Assembly: GCA_963830385.1 (NCBI GenBank)
Contig: CAWHMD010000005.1
Span: forward strand, 1,364,001-1,428,000
Length of the DNA stretch: 64,000 bases
Source: Bog-532 sp963830385
GTDB lineage: Bacteria; Actinomycetota; Actinomycetes; Streptosporangiales; Streptosporangiaceae
Direction of reading: 5' to 3'
Shown: positions 41,775 through 50,217 of the stretch, one piece after another
How the letters are laid out: every line of letters begins with the position of its first letter
How positions within the stretch are numbered: the first letter of the stretch is position 1
The notes under the pieces: generated by a model
What the model saw: the letters and a program-made list of their open reading frames with translations, nothing else
Told to the model about the DNA's origin: nothing
The model's database searches: none
Position numbers and translations under genes: made by a program

Positions 41775-42104
41775 GTGACAGGAGAGGTGCTTGAGGCGGG
41801 CCACGCGGTGCAGGTGGCCGAACGGCTCGAGCAGGACAACCCCGACTGGTTGGTCCTGTACGGCTCGTACACCCGCGAGTTCGTGGCGTTCCCGGTGTAC
41901 CCGGACGCCCCGGACAACTGCTACTGCAGCGCCAAGGACCCGGCCGCGCTGGACGGCCACATCCGGGAGACCGAACGGCGGACCGGGCACGTCAGGTTAA
42001 TGCCGGACCGGGGCCGGGCGGCCCGGGGCCAGGCGGGCCGGGCCCAGGCGGGCCGGCGGCACCTGCGGGTGGTGACGCTGGCCGACGCCCCCGACCGGGG
42101 CTGA
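41775..42104 (+). CDS. Hypothetical protein, 109 residues
   Basis: GTG start after AGGAGGGGCACATA. Acidic first 75 residues (AERLEQDNPDWLVLYGSYTR, EFVAFPVYPDAPDNCYC) resemble small uncharacterised actinobacterial proteins; the last 30 residues are an Arg/Gly/Ala-rich repeat (ARGQAGRAQAGRR) that may be a drifted tail. No function assigned. Confidence 0.65.
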   Translation: MTGEVLEAGHAVQVAERLEQDNPDWLVLYGSYTREFVAFPVYPDAPDNCYCSAKDPAALDGHIRETERRTGHVRLMPDRGRAARGQAGRAQAGRRHLRVVTLADAPDRG

Positions 42105-42127
42105 GGCCCAGGGCGTAGGGTGCCGGT

Positions 42128-42952
42128 GTGGTGGACGGTGCGGTGCGGCGCTTTCGGGGACGGGACGGACTGGAGCTGGCCTACCGGGAGGTGGGGTCCG
42201 GCCGGACGCTGATCCTCCTGCACGGGTTCACCGTGTCGGCCAAGGCCGCCTGGCTGGACACCGGGATCGCGGGGCGGATCGCCGCGCACGGTTACCGCGT
42301 CGTGCTGCCGGACCTGCGGGCGCACGGCGACAGCGCCAAGCCGCACGACGCCGCCTCCTACCCGCTGGACGTGCTGGTCGACGACGGGTTCGCGCTGATC
42401 GATGCGCTCGGGGTGACCGACTACGACCTGGCCGGGTACTCGCTCGGCGGACGGACGGTGGCCCAGCTGCTGGCCCGGGGGGCGACGCCCGGCCGGGCGG
42501 TGGTGGCCGGGCAGGGCCTGGAGGCGATCCTGCATACCGAGGGCCGGGGCGGACGGCTCCGGCACATCCTGACCAACTTCGGGACGTTCCCGCCCGGTTC
42601 GCCGGAGCAGGTCATGGAGGCCTGGATCATGACCAGCGGCGGTGACCCGGCCGCGCTGGTCCGGGTGCTGGACACGTTCGTGGACACGCCCCGGGAGGCG
42701 CTGGCCGCGGTCACCGTGCCGACGCTGGTGCTGACCGGCGCGGCCGACGGCCACAACGAGACCGCCGCCGAGCTGGCCAGCACGCTGCCGCGGGGCCGGT
42801 ACCAGGAGCTGCCGGGTGACCACTTCACGGCGGTCGGCTCGCCGGAGTTCACGGCCGCGGTCATCGAGTTTCTGACCGCCGAGGAGCCTGCCTCGGGAGA
42901 GGCTGCCCCGGGAGAGCCTGGCCCGGGAGAGCCTGCCGCGCGGGAGGGCTGA
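42128..42952 (+). CDS. Alpha/beta hydrolase
   Basis: 274-residue hydrolase. The oxyanion segment is LILLHGFTVS, the nucleophile Ser sits in the elbow GYSLGGR, the acid is probably in VLTGAADGHNE and the His in LPGDHFTAV. Substrate unknown; probably an ester or lactone. C-terminal repeat GEAAPGEPGPGEPAA is odd. A TetR regulator follows 26 bp later, likely its controller. Confidence 0.9.
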   Translation: MVDGAVRRFRGRDGLELAYREVGSGRTLILLHGFTVSAKAAWLDTGIAGRIAAHGYRVVLPDLRAHGDSAKPHDAASYPLDVLVDDGFALIDALGVTDYDLAGYSLGGRTVAQLLARGATPGRAVVAGQGLEAILHTEGRGGRLRHILTNFGTFPPGSPEQVMEAWIMTSGGDPAALVRVLDTFVDTPREALAAVTVPTLVLTGAADGHNETAAELASTLPRGRYQELPGDHFTAVGSPEFTAAVIEFLTAEEPASGEAAPGEPGPGEPAAREG

Positions 42953-42978
42953 GCGGGTCGCGTCGTTACAATCGGGGC

Positions 42979-43581
42979 GTGCCTGCCGACGCCAAGACCT
43001 CACCGCCCCGCCGGCCGGGGCGGGGACGTCCGGCCCAGCTGAGCCGGGAGCAGATCGTCGCGGCCGCGCTCGAATCGAACGTGGACACGCTCACCGTGCG
43101 CGACCTGGCCGCGCGGCTGGGGGTCTCACACGGCGCGCTCTACCGCTGGGTACCCGGGCAGGCCGAGCTGCTCGACCTGATCAGCGAGGTCATCGTCGAC
43201 CGCATCCTGCCACCGGACGAGCCGAGCCCAGATGACTGGCAGTCGTGGCTGCGGCGGCTGGCCTGGTCCATGCGCGACCAGTTCCTGGCCGTGCCCGGGT
43301 TCGCCACCCGGACCGCGCGGCCGCACCGGCACGGCGCCAACTCGTTCGCCCGGCTGCGGGACGGGGTGATCAGGGCGTTCACCGCCGCGGGAGCGAGCCC
43401 CGAGCTGGCCGAGCAGAGCTGGTACATCTTCGGCACGTCGGTGGTGAGCTGGCTCGCGGCCATGGAGAACCCGCTGGAGCTGGGCGACGCCGAACCACGG
43501 TTCGACCTGTTCCTCGACGCGCTGCTGCGCGGCCTGCCGGCCCGTGAGCCCGCTACGCCCCGGCCGTCCGGGGCGAGCTGA
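42979..43581 (+). CDS. TetR-family regulator
   Basis: 200 residues with the HTH at SREQIVAAALESNVDTLTVR followed by DLAARLGVSHGALYRWV, and a TetR_C-like helical ligand domain. Follows the hydrolase and probably regulates it. GTG start. Confidence 0.87.
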   Translation: MPADAKTSPPRRPGRGRPAQLSREQIVAAALESNVDTLTVRDLAARLGVSHGALYRWVPGQAELLDLISEVIVDRILPPDEPSPDDWQSWLRRLAWSMRDQFLAVPGFATRTARPHRHGANSFARLRDGVIRAFTAAGASPELAEQSWYIFGTSVVSWLAAMENPLELGDAEPRFDLFLDALLRGLPAREPATPRPSGAS

Positions 43582-43595
43582 CGGAGGGCGGCTAG

Positions 43596-44075
43596 TCAGT
43601 CGCTGGGCTGCTCGACCAGCTGGGCCAGGTAGAGCTGCTCGCCCAGGGTCTCGACCAGCTGGAGCTGCGTCTCCAGGTAGTCGATGTGTCCCTCCTCGTC
43701 GGCCAGGATGGCCTCGAAGAGCTTGGCGCTGGTGATGTCGGAGACGCTGCGCATGTACTCGATGCCGCGGCGCAGGCGGTCGACCGCCTCGACCTCGACG
43801 GCCATGTCCGACTCGAGCATCTGGGTGATCGTCTGGCCGATACGCAGCGGGAACAGCCGCTGGTAGTTGGGCAGGCCGTCCAGGAACAAGATGCGGTCGG
43901 TGAGCACCTCGGCGTGCCGCATCTCATCGATGGACTCCGCCCGGGTGTGCCGGGCCAGCTTCAGCCAGCCGAAGTTCTCCTGCATCTTGGCGTGCAGGAA
44001 GTACTGGTTGATGGCCGTGAGCTCCGCACTGAGCTGCTCGTTCAGGAACTCGATAACCCGCGTGTCACCTTGCAT
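43596..44075 (-). CDS. bfr: Bacterioferritin
   Basis: 159-residue bacterioferritin: 24-mer iron-storage cage with ferroxidase centres. The first helix (IEFLNEQLSAELTAINQYFL) has Glu18; ESIDEMRHAE includes Glu51, the heme-ligand Met52 and His54; ILADEEGHIDYLE has the second helix-pair ligands. Lies beside its electron-transfer ferredoxin gene. Confidence 0.96.
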   Translation of the reverse strand: MQGDTRVIEFLNEQLSAELTAINQYFLHAKMQENFGWLKLARHTRAESIDEMRHAEVLTDRILFLDGLPNYQRLFPLRIGQTITQMLESDMAVEVEAVDRLRRGIEYMRSVSDITSAKLFEAILADEEGHIDYLETQLQLVETLGEQLYLAQLVEQPSD

Positions 44076-44175
44076 TCATCCACCCTAGTGAATAGGCCTG
44101 ACCGACGCCGGACAATGACACACGGTAGCGATCAGCGTCGGGCGGCCCTGAGGTCAGGCGACGGTCAGGCGACGG

Positions 44176-44361
44176 TCAGGCGACGCGGAGGGCGGCCAGC
44201 GGGCAGCGGGCCTCGATCAGGCCCTCGAGGCGCTCGTGGCAGGTGCCGCAGCCGGTGCCGGCGGACGTCGCGTCCGAGACCGCATCCACCGTGTCCGCTC
44301 CGTCGTCGATCGCGGCGTTGACTTCATCCACGCTGACGGCGCAGCAGATGCATGCGAACAC
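44176..44361 (-). CDS. bfd: Bacterioferritin-associated ferredoxin
   Basis: 61-residue [2Fe-2S] protein (Bfd family) with cysteines in FACICCAVSVDEVNAAID and TGCGTCHERLEGLIE. Reduces bacterioferritin to release iron. GTG start at 44361. An iron box lies 60 bp upstream, so expression should rise under iron limitation, opposite to storage. Confidence 0.92.
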   Translation of the reverse strand: MFACICCAVSVDEVNAAIDDGADTVDAVSDATSAGTGCGTCHERLEGLIEARCPLAALRVA

Positions 44362-44420
44362 GTTGGGGGCCCAGTCCTCTCCGCTCCGGCTCCGCGCGGC
44401 ACTCCCTCGGCGGGCGAAGC

Positions 44421-44439
44421 TATGGTTAGGCTAACCTAA
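44421..44439. promoter_or_regulatory. IdeR/DmdR1-type iron box
   Basis: TATGGTTAGGCTAACCTAA, 17 of 19 positions matching the usual TTAGGTTAGGCTAACCTAA. Upstream of bfd. Confidence 0.85.
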
Positions 44440-44512
44440 CTCTCCTCGGAACGAAAGGGCTGAGCCGAGATAAGGCGGCCGGGCGGCCGGGGCTGGTTGC
44501 CGGGCAGGCGGG

Positions 44513-45391
44513 CTAGTCGCCGGGCTGGACGCGGCGCCAGCGGGCCTCGCAGCAGGAGAAGGCCCCGAACATGATCAGGCCGGTCGCCACGATGAGCAGC
44601 AGCCAGGGACCGAGCGGGGTCCGGGCCAGCGCCCGCAGGGCCGAGTCGATCCCCTTGGCCTGCTGGGGCCGGGCGTCGACGGCGGCGATGATCAGGAAGA
44701 CCCCGGCGATGACGAAGACCGCGCCGCGCGCGATACCGCCCACCCGGCCCAGCCAGCCCACGACCGTCTGCGCGTGCGGGCCCATCTGGCTGGTGTCCAG
44801 CTTCTTGAAGAACAGCTTGTGCCAGGCCGAAAAGGCCATGACCAGGCCGGCAATGGCCAGCACCACCCCAGCCGCCACCACCGCGACCCGGCCGCCTGGA
44901 TGGCTCATGGCGGTCGCGGTCAGGTCGACCGATTGCTGGTCGCTGGACTTCGGGCCGCCCACGCCGAGCGCGTACTTGAGCACCCCGAAGGCGATGAAGC
45001 CGTAGATCAGCGCCTTGACCAGCGACGACAGCCGGGCGGTGGCCTTGCCGCCGTCGGGGTCGGCGGCGCCGAAGATCGCCTCGGACAGCCGCCACAGGCA
45101 CATCCCGGCGAAGCCCATGACCAGCAGCCACAGCGCGATCTCGCCGGCCGGGTTGCGGCCGAGCGTGCGCAGGGCACCGGCCTGGTCCGCCTCATGCCCC
45201 GCGTGCCCGAACGCCACCTGGATCGCGATCCAGCCGATGATCACGTACAGCACACCGCGGGCGGCCAGACCGGCCCGGGCCAGGAACCGCAGTGCCGGGC
45301 TGTTCGCCGCCTTGCGGCTGGCGGGCCCGGCCTTCTCCTTGGTCTTGGCCTTGGCCTTGCGACCGTTACGGCGTGCGGCGGACGTAGTCAT
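44513..45391 (-). CDS. DUF1206 membrane protein
   Basis: 292 residues. Lys/Ala-rich cytosolic N-terminus, then six membrane segments in three DUF1206 repeats (ARAGLAARGVLYVIIGWIAI, SLVKALIYGFIAFGVLKYAL, VGGIARGAVFVIAGVFLIIA). Function unknown; common in actinobacteria. Confidence 0.9.
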   Translation of the reverse strand: MTTSAARRNGRKAKAKTKEKAGPASRKAANSPALRFLARAGLAARGVLYVIIGWIAIQVAFGHAGHEADQAGALRTLGRNPAGEIALWLLVMGFAGMCLWRLSEAIFGAADPDGGKATARLSSLVKALIYGFIAFGVLKYALGVGGPKSSDQQSVDLTATAMSHPGGRVAVVAAGVVLAIAGLVMAFSAWHKLFFKKLDTSQMGPHAQTVVGWLGRVGGIARGAVFVIAGVFLIIAAVDARPQQAKGIDSALRALARTPLGPWLLLIVATGLIMFGAFSCCEARWRRVQPGD

Positions 45392-45485
45392 GGGCCCCGG
45401 GTGCCCTGGGAGAACAAAGGTAAACAAGCCTGGGTGTCACGACCAGCGGGCAGCGTCTCGGCCGGGCGAACGCTATGCGCTCGTT

Positions 45486-45523
45486 GGCGCCTTTGAGCCG
45501 GCTATGGCGCGCTCAAAGGCGCC
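45486..45523. repeat. Large hairpin at the IS110 left border
   Basis: Perfect 13-bp arms GGCGCCTTTGAGC / GCTCAAAGGCGCC with a 12-nt loop. Could be the stem-loop target used by the element, or a terminator-like structure. AAAGGCGCC recurs at 45606-45614. Confidence 0.65.
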
Positions 45524-45824
45524 TGTAAGTCTGTGGGTGGTGGTTCTGGCTGCGTGGGTGGCTGGGGCCGGCCAGGTTGGGTGTCTGGCTGTGCCCGGTG
45601 ACTCTAAAGGCGCCCGGCCGCTGCGGCGCTGATCGCGGTGTGCCTTGGCGTTGATGTGTCCCTGGTGTGGCCGGCGCCGGCCTGGCCACCCTTTCGCTGG
45701 CCTGATCAGGAGCCTGCCCGTCCCCTGTGAGCGCAGGGAATGTGGCCCGTTACAGGTGTGCCGCGGGAGTTCTCACCCAGGCCGGTGCCGCCATCGTTCA
45801 GGATCGCACCCCTGGGAGGACTTC
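45524..45824 (+). ncRNA. Candidate bridge-RNA region of the IS110 element
   Basis: About 300 bp of gene-free DNA directly upstream of the transposase. Members of the IS110 group encode their bridge RNA in this position. Short hairpins are visible (GGCCGGCGCCGGCC near 45669; CCCTG / CAGGG at 45723-45738). No covariance check was possible. Confidence 0.4.
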
Positions 45825-46874
45825 GTGAACGCTGCCGCCATGGCGGGTCTGGTGATCGGGATCGACACGCATCTGGACACCCACACCGCGGCCATCTGTG
45901 ACAGCGGGGGCCGGCTGCTGGCTGAACTCCAGGTCCCCGCGACCACAGCGGGGTATGAGCAGCTGCTGGGCTGGGCCCGCGGCCAGGCCGCCGGCGCGCC
46001 GCTGATCTGGGCGATCGAAGGGGCGGGCCACTACGGGCTGAACCTGGCCCGGCATCTGGCCGCCGCGGGCCAGCAGGTCACTGAGATCAGCCATATCGTG
46101 CACGCCGGCAAGCGGCGGGCCGGGAAGACCGACGCGATCGACGCGCTGCGCGCTGCCCGCGAGCTGCTGGCGTGTGAGCACCCGGCCACCCCGCGGGCCG
46201 ATGGGGACCGGGAGGCGCTGCGGCTGCTGATGGCTGACCGCGATCACGCCGTCGGCGCCTGCCGGTCCGCCCGCGCGCTGCTCGCCGCGGTACTGGTCAC
46301 CATGCCGGGCCCGCTGCGCACCCCACTGCGGGCGCTGCCCTCACGGGCCCGGGCCCGCGCCTGCGCGGCGCTGGCCTGCCCGCCCGGCGCGGACCGGCTG
46401 ACCGCCATCCAGCACCAGATGCTGGCCCGCCTCGGCCAGCGCATCGAGCGCCTGGCCGAAGAAGCCGCCGCCCTTGAAGCCCAGATCACCGGGATCGTCG
46501 AGGACCTGGCCCCCGGCCTGGTCACCGCCGAGCCCGGCCTGGGGCACCTGACCGCCGCCCAGATCCTGCTGTCCTGGTCCCACCCCGGCCGGATTCGTTC
46601 CGAGGCCGCCTTCGCCATGCTCGCCGGCACCGCCCCCATCCCCGCCTCCTCCGGCCGCACCACCCGGCACCGCCTCAACCGGGGCGGGGACCGGCAGCTC
46701 AACCGCGCCCTGCACACCGTCATCACCACCCGCGCCCGCTGCCACCAGCCCACCCGCACCTACCTGACCCGCCGGCAAGCCGAGGGCCTCACCAGACGCG
46801 AAGCCATCCGCTGCCTCAAGCGCTACCTCGCCCGCCACCTGTTCCGCGAACTCAACCGGCTTGACACAACATAG
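45825..46874 (+). CDS. IS110-family transposase
   Basis: 349-residue DEDD transposase. N-terminal RuvC-like domain with Asp in VIGIDTHLDTH, Glu in IEGAGHYG and Asp in KTDAIDAL; C-terminal Transposase_20 domain with GTAPIPASSGRTTRHRLNRG then GDRQLNRALH. GTG at 45825 follows GGGAGGACTTC; an ATG at 45840 is an alternative. Frame is intact, so the element may be active. Confidence 0.93.
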   Translation: MNAAAMAGLVIGIDTHLDTHTAAICDSGGRLLAELQVPATTAGYEQLLGWARGQAAGAPLIWAIEGAGHYGLNLARHLAAAGQQVTEISHIVHAGKRRAGKTDAIDALRAARELLACEHPATPRADGDREALRLLMADRDHAVGACRSARALLAAVLVTMPGPLRTPLRALPSRARARACAALACPPGADRLTAIQHQMLARLGQRIERLAEEAAALEAQITGIVEDLAPGLVTAEPGLGHLTAAQILLSWSHPGRIRSEAAFAMLAGTAPIPASSGRTTRHRLNRGGDRQLNRALHTVITTRARCHQPTRTYLTRRQAEGLTRREAIRCLKRYLARHLFRELNRLDTT

Positions 46875-47008
46875 GAGCGTCAACGAGCCGGCGGTGATCC
46901 GGCGGGCCTGAGACCCCTGGGGGCCGTGTGACTGGAGGCGCGGTGGTGAGGCTGGGTGAGGCTGTGGAGGGCCGGGGTGGGCCGGTCAGGGAACCGGGGT
47001 GGGGCCAG

Positions 47009-47644
47009 TCAGGGAGCCGGGGTGGGGTCGGTGAGGTGGCCGGGGTAGAAGGTGCGGGCGGTGTTGATGAGGTCGTCGAGGTTGGGCCACCAGGGGCCGT
47101 GGCCGAGTGAGCCCAGGGCCTGGAGCACGCCGACGGCCTGCTCGGCGGGCTCGGTGGCGGGGACGAACGCCACCCGGTGGGGGCGGGCGGCGCGCAGGGG
47201 GCCCAGGTGGAAATTCTGCTCCAGCTGGCCCGCCGGCTCGGCGGCGTCGGGGTCGGGAGCGGCTTGGACCACGGCGCTGGCGGTGACCAGGTAGTAGTCG
47301 GGCAGCTCGAACTGGCCGGCTCGCCAGGCGGCGAGCGCGGCCGCCGCCTCCTGCTCGAACCGGCCCGGGCCCTGCGGCCGGGCCAGGTCCCACATGCCCT
47401 GCCAGCCCTCGGCCACCGCGGCCAGCGGGTCGGCCGTGACCAGCGCGTAGGGCGAGGTGGCGGTGGCCGCCCGGCGCAGGGCCCCGGTCGCCGCGGCCAG
47501 GCGCTGGGCGCCGTCGGTGCCGTCGGAACCGCCGGCGTCATCGGGGCGAATCAGCGTCACGTTCATCGACCGGCCGAGGGTGCCGAGCACCTCGGCGGGC
47601 ACCGGGCCGGCCAGGACGATCACCGTGCACGAGTTGCGTCGCAT
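47009..47644 (-). CDS. Hypothetical protein, 211 residues
   Basis: Soluble protein with no recognised domain. Starts RRNSCTVIVLAGPVPAEVLG; conserved-looking parts are AEGWQGMWDLARPQGPGRFE and NFHLGPLRAARPHRVAFVP. The ending LTDPTPAP runs into Pro repeats. Divergent from purU with 55 bp between. Confidence 0.7.
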   Translation of the reverse strand: MRRNSCTVIVLAGPVPAEVLGTLGRSMNVTLIRPDDAGGSDGTDGAQRLAAATGALRRAATATSPYALVTADPLAAVAEGWQGMWDLARPQGPGRFEQEAAAALAAWRAGQFELPDYYLVTASAVVQAAPDPDAAEPAGQLEQNFHLGPLRAARPHRVAFVPATEPAEQAVGVLQALGSLGHGPWWPNLDDLINTARTFYPGHLTDPTPAP

Positions 47645-47699
47645 CGGCTCGATCGTAGCCCCGGCTAAGCTGCCCTTTTACATGTCCCGGGAGGGTGAT

Positions 47700-48566
47700 G
47701 TGACCGCGACGCAGGACCACGCATCGCTGATCGTGCAGGGTAAGGACCGGCCGGGAATCGTGGCGGCGGTGACCGCGGTGCTGGCCGGGTTTGGGGCGAA
47801 CATCGTCTCGCTCGACCAGTACTCCGACGATCCCCAGGGCGGCGCGTTCTTCCAGCGCAGCGTGTTCCGGCTGGACCACCTGGCGGCGGTGCTGCCGGCG
47901 GTGGAAAAGGAACTGAGCCGGGTACTGGCCGACGGGTTCGAGCTCGACTTCCGGCTGCGGGACCTGTCGGTGCCGCAGCGAGTCGCGATCTTCGCCTCCA
48001 AGGCCGACCACTGCCTGCTCGACCTGCTGTGGCGGCACCGCCGGGGGGAGATGCCGATCAACGTGGCCATGGTCATCTCTAACCACTCCGACAGCGCGAG
48101 CGAGGTCCGCGGCTTCGGGGTGCCGTTCTTCCACGTGCCGTCGTCGGGGCCGGACAAGTCAGCGGCCGAGGCTCAGCAGCTGCGGCTGCTGCAGGGCAAC
48201 GTCGACTTCATCGTGCTGGCCCGCTACATGCAGATCCTGTCCGGCGACTTCATCGCCAGGGCGGCGGTGCCGATCATCAACATCCACCACTCGTTCCTGC
48301 CCTCGTTCATCGGGGCCGGCCCCTACACCCGAGCCAAGGAGCGCGGGGTCAAGCTGATCGGCGCCACCGCGCACTACGTCACCGAGAAGCTGGACGAGGG
48401 CCCGATCATCGAGCAGGACGTGGTCCGCGCCACCCACGCCGACACCGTCGCCGACCTGCAGCGGCGCGGCGCCGACGTGGAGCGCACGGTGCTGGCCCGG
48501 GCGGTGCGCTGGCACAGCGAGGACCGGGTGCTACGGCACGGCAACCACACGATCGTGTTCGCCTAG
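47700..48566 (+). CDS. purU: Formyltetrahydrofolate deformylase
   Basis: 288-residue enzyme hydrolysing 10-formyl-THF to formate and THF. N-terminal ACT domain (LIVQGKDRPGIVAAVTAVLA), then the formyltransferase fold with MVISNHSD, the catalytic region IINIHHSFLPSFIGA and HYVTEKLDEGPIIEQD, whose Asp is catalytic. GTG at 47700 is used since GGGAGGG lies 4-5 nt before; ATG at 47682 is an alternative. Confidence 0.95.
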   Translation: MTATQDHASLIVQGKDRPGIVAAVTAVLAGFGANIVSLDQYSDDPQGGAFFQRSVFRLDHLAAVLPAVEKELSRVLADGFELDFRLRDLSVPQRVAIFASKADHCLLDLLWRHRRGEMPINVAMVISNHSDSASEVRGFGVPFFHVPSSGPDKSAAEAQQLRLLQGNVDFIVLARYMQILSGDFIARAAVPIINIHHSFLPSFIGAGPYTRAKERGVKLIGATAHYVTEKLDEGPIIEQDVVRATHADTVADLQRRGADVERTVLARAVRWHSEDRVLRHGNHTIVFA

Positions 48567-48574
48567 CCAGGGAA

Positions 48575-50077
48575 CTAGCCGGGGAAGGGCCGGCGCGGGT
48601 ACCGCATGGGGCGGACGCGCACGAACCCGGACCGGCCCGGGCCCGGTCCATCGGCCAGGACGCCTGCCGGCAGCGTGGTGGGGTCGACGCCGACCCCGAG
48701 CAGGGTGCGGCTGACCGACTGGGTGGAGTCGAGCAGGTCGTCCAGGGCCCGGGTCACGTGCGCGCCGGTCACCGCCGGGAGGGCGGGATCGTCCTGGAGC
48801 GCCTCCAGGACGCTGCGCCGGATCAGCTCCTTCAGGAACGAGGCGGTGGTGCCGTCGGTGCGCTCGACCGCCAGGCTGATGTCCTCCCCGGTCAGGTCGA
48901 GCGGCACCCGGCGGCCGTACAGCCGGAGCAGGCGCTCGCGGGCAGCGGCGTCCGGCAGCGCGATCTCGACCGCGACGTCGACCCGGCCCGGCCGGGCGGC
49001 CAGCGCGGGCTCCAGCAGGTCGGAGCGGTTGGTAGTGAGCAGGAAAAGCAGGTCCGCGTCGGGGGCGGCGCCGTCCATGGCGTCCAGCAGGTCGAACAGC
49101 ACCGGGTTGGCGGCCGGGCCCATCGAGCGTTCCTCGGCCACCAGGTCCACGTCCTCCAGCACGACCACGGCGGGCAGCAGAGCGCGAGCCAGGTCGGTGA
49201 CCGCACCGACCGCGACCAGGGCCCGGCCGGTGAGGACCAGCCGGGTGTAGCCGGTCATCTGGCCCAGCAGATACCGCGTGGTGTGGGTCTTGCCGGTGCC
49301 GGGCGGCCCGAACAGCAGCAGGCCCCGCTTGAGGTGCTGCCCCACCGCCAGCAGGGCCTCGCGGTGCCCGGCCACGCCGAGGGCGTGCCGTTCGATCCGC
49401 GTCAGCACCGCGCCGGGCAGGACCACATCGTCGCGGGCGAGCCCGGCCGGGCTGGCGAAGCTCAGCACGACCCCGCCCATCGGGTCCAGGCTGGCGTCGA
49501 GCAGATGGCCGCGGTACACGTTCAGCTCGGACCGCAGCTGGTCGAGCTCGGCCAGCAGGCCCTGAGCCAGCTCGAGCGGCAGGCCCGCCACCTCCATCTG
49601 CAGGCCCGGCTGGTGGTCGCTGGGGCCGCTGACCATCACCACGTACCGGCCGTGGGCGTCGGTGACCAGCAGCACGGCCAGCCGCAGGCAGCCCAGCGTC
49701 GAGTCCGGGCCGTTGGGCAGGTCGGCGAGCGCCGGCGCGGTCAGCCGGAGCGGCGGCAGCGCCTCCCCCGCCACCAGTTGCTGCAGCGACAGACCGCCGT
49801 AGTGCGGCGGCAACGCGATGCCGTGGACTTCGACCGTCCGGCCCGGCCGGGCCGACCAGGCGTTCAGCGCGGTCTGGAGGTTCACTTGCTCATAGCGGGG
49901 CAGGTCGCGGGTGACCACCGAATGCTCGGGTCCCTGCTCCCCGAGATGGTCCCGCACCAGGACCGACACCTCGTTGTCGGCCGCGTCGGGCCCGGAGTGG
50001 ACCCAGTCGAGGAAGCGGCGGAAGGCGAGCGCGAACTCGCGCGCCTCGTCATCGGAAGCTTTTCCTTCGGCAGGCAC
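48575..50077 (-). CDS. AAA+ ATPase (FtsH/CDC48-like, single domain)
   Basis: 500 residues. An N-terminal 240-residue domain with no recognised fold is followed by AAA: Walker A GPPGTGKTHTTRYLLG, Walker B VVVLEDVDLV, sensor LLTTNRSDLLEPAL, arginine-finger region AARPGRVDVAVEI. No protease or membrane part, so a stand-alone unfoldase or remodelling ATPase. GTG start. Partner unknown. Confidence 0.88.
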   Translation of the reverse strand: MPAEGKASDDEAREFALAFRRFLDWVHSGPDAADNEVSVLVRDHLGEQGPEHSVVTRDLPRYEQVNLQTALNAWSARPGRTVEVHGIALPPHYGGLSLQQLVAGEALPPLRLTAPALADLPNGPDSTLGCLRLAVLLVTDAHGRYVVMVSGPSDHQPGLQMEVAGLPLELAQGLLAELDQLRSELNVYRGHLLDASLDPMGGVVLSFASPAGLARDDVVLPGAVLTRIERHALGVAGHREALLAVGQHLKRGLLLFGPPGTGKTHTTRYLLGQMTGYTRLVLTGRALVAVGAVTDLARALLPAVVVLEDVDLVAEERSMGPAANPVLFDLLDAMDGAAPDADLLFLLTTNRSDLLEPALAARPGRVDVAVEIALPDAAARERLLRLYGRRVPLDLTGEDISLAVERTDGTTASFLKELIRRSVLEALQDDPALPAVTGAHVTRALDDLLDSTQSVSRTLLGVGVDPTTLPAGVLADGPGPGRSGFVRVRPMRYPRRPFPG

Positions 50078-50217
50078 AACCGGACCCCCGTCCGCTGGCG
50101 TTCGTCGTGATGACGCTCACACCCGTCCAGCCTAAGGGGCGCCCAGCAGTCGTATCGGGGCGATGGTGAGCCAGCGCCAGACAGCGGGACCTACCGGCCA
50201 ACGGGCGGGAACAGCGG

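Larger units (their letters stand above)
45392..45824. other. Gene-free region: IS110 left flank and leader
   Basis: 433 bp with no supported gene. Contains a 13-bp-arm hairpin (45486-45523) and the candidate non-coding RNA region of the IS110-family element. Confidence 0.6.
45524..46890 (+). mobile_element. IS110-family insertion sequence (ends not fixed)
   Basis: One IS110-type transposase with a long 5' and short 3' non-coding region. No inverted terminal repeats are expected. The boundaries given are estimates: left after the hairpin, right just beyond the transposase stop. Confidence 0.6.

Noticed and set aside
45495..46892. GAGCCGGC at both sides of the IS110 gene as target duplication
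   Set aside because: Only 8 bp of GC-rich sequence and IS110 elements do not usually make such duplications.
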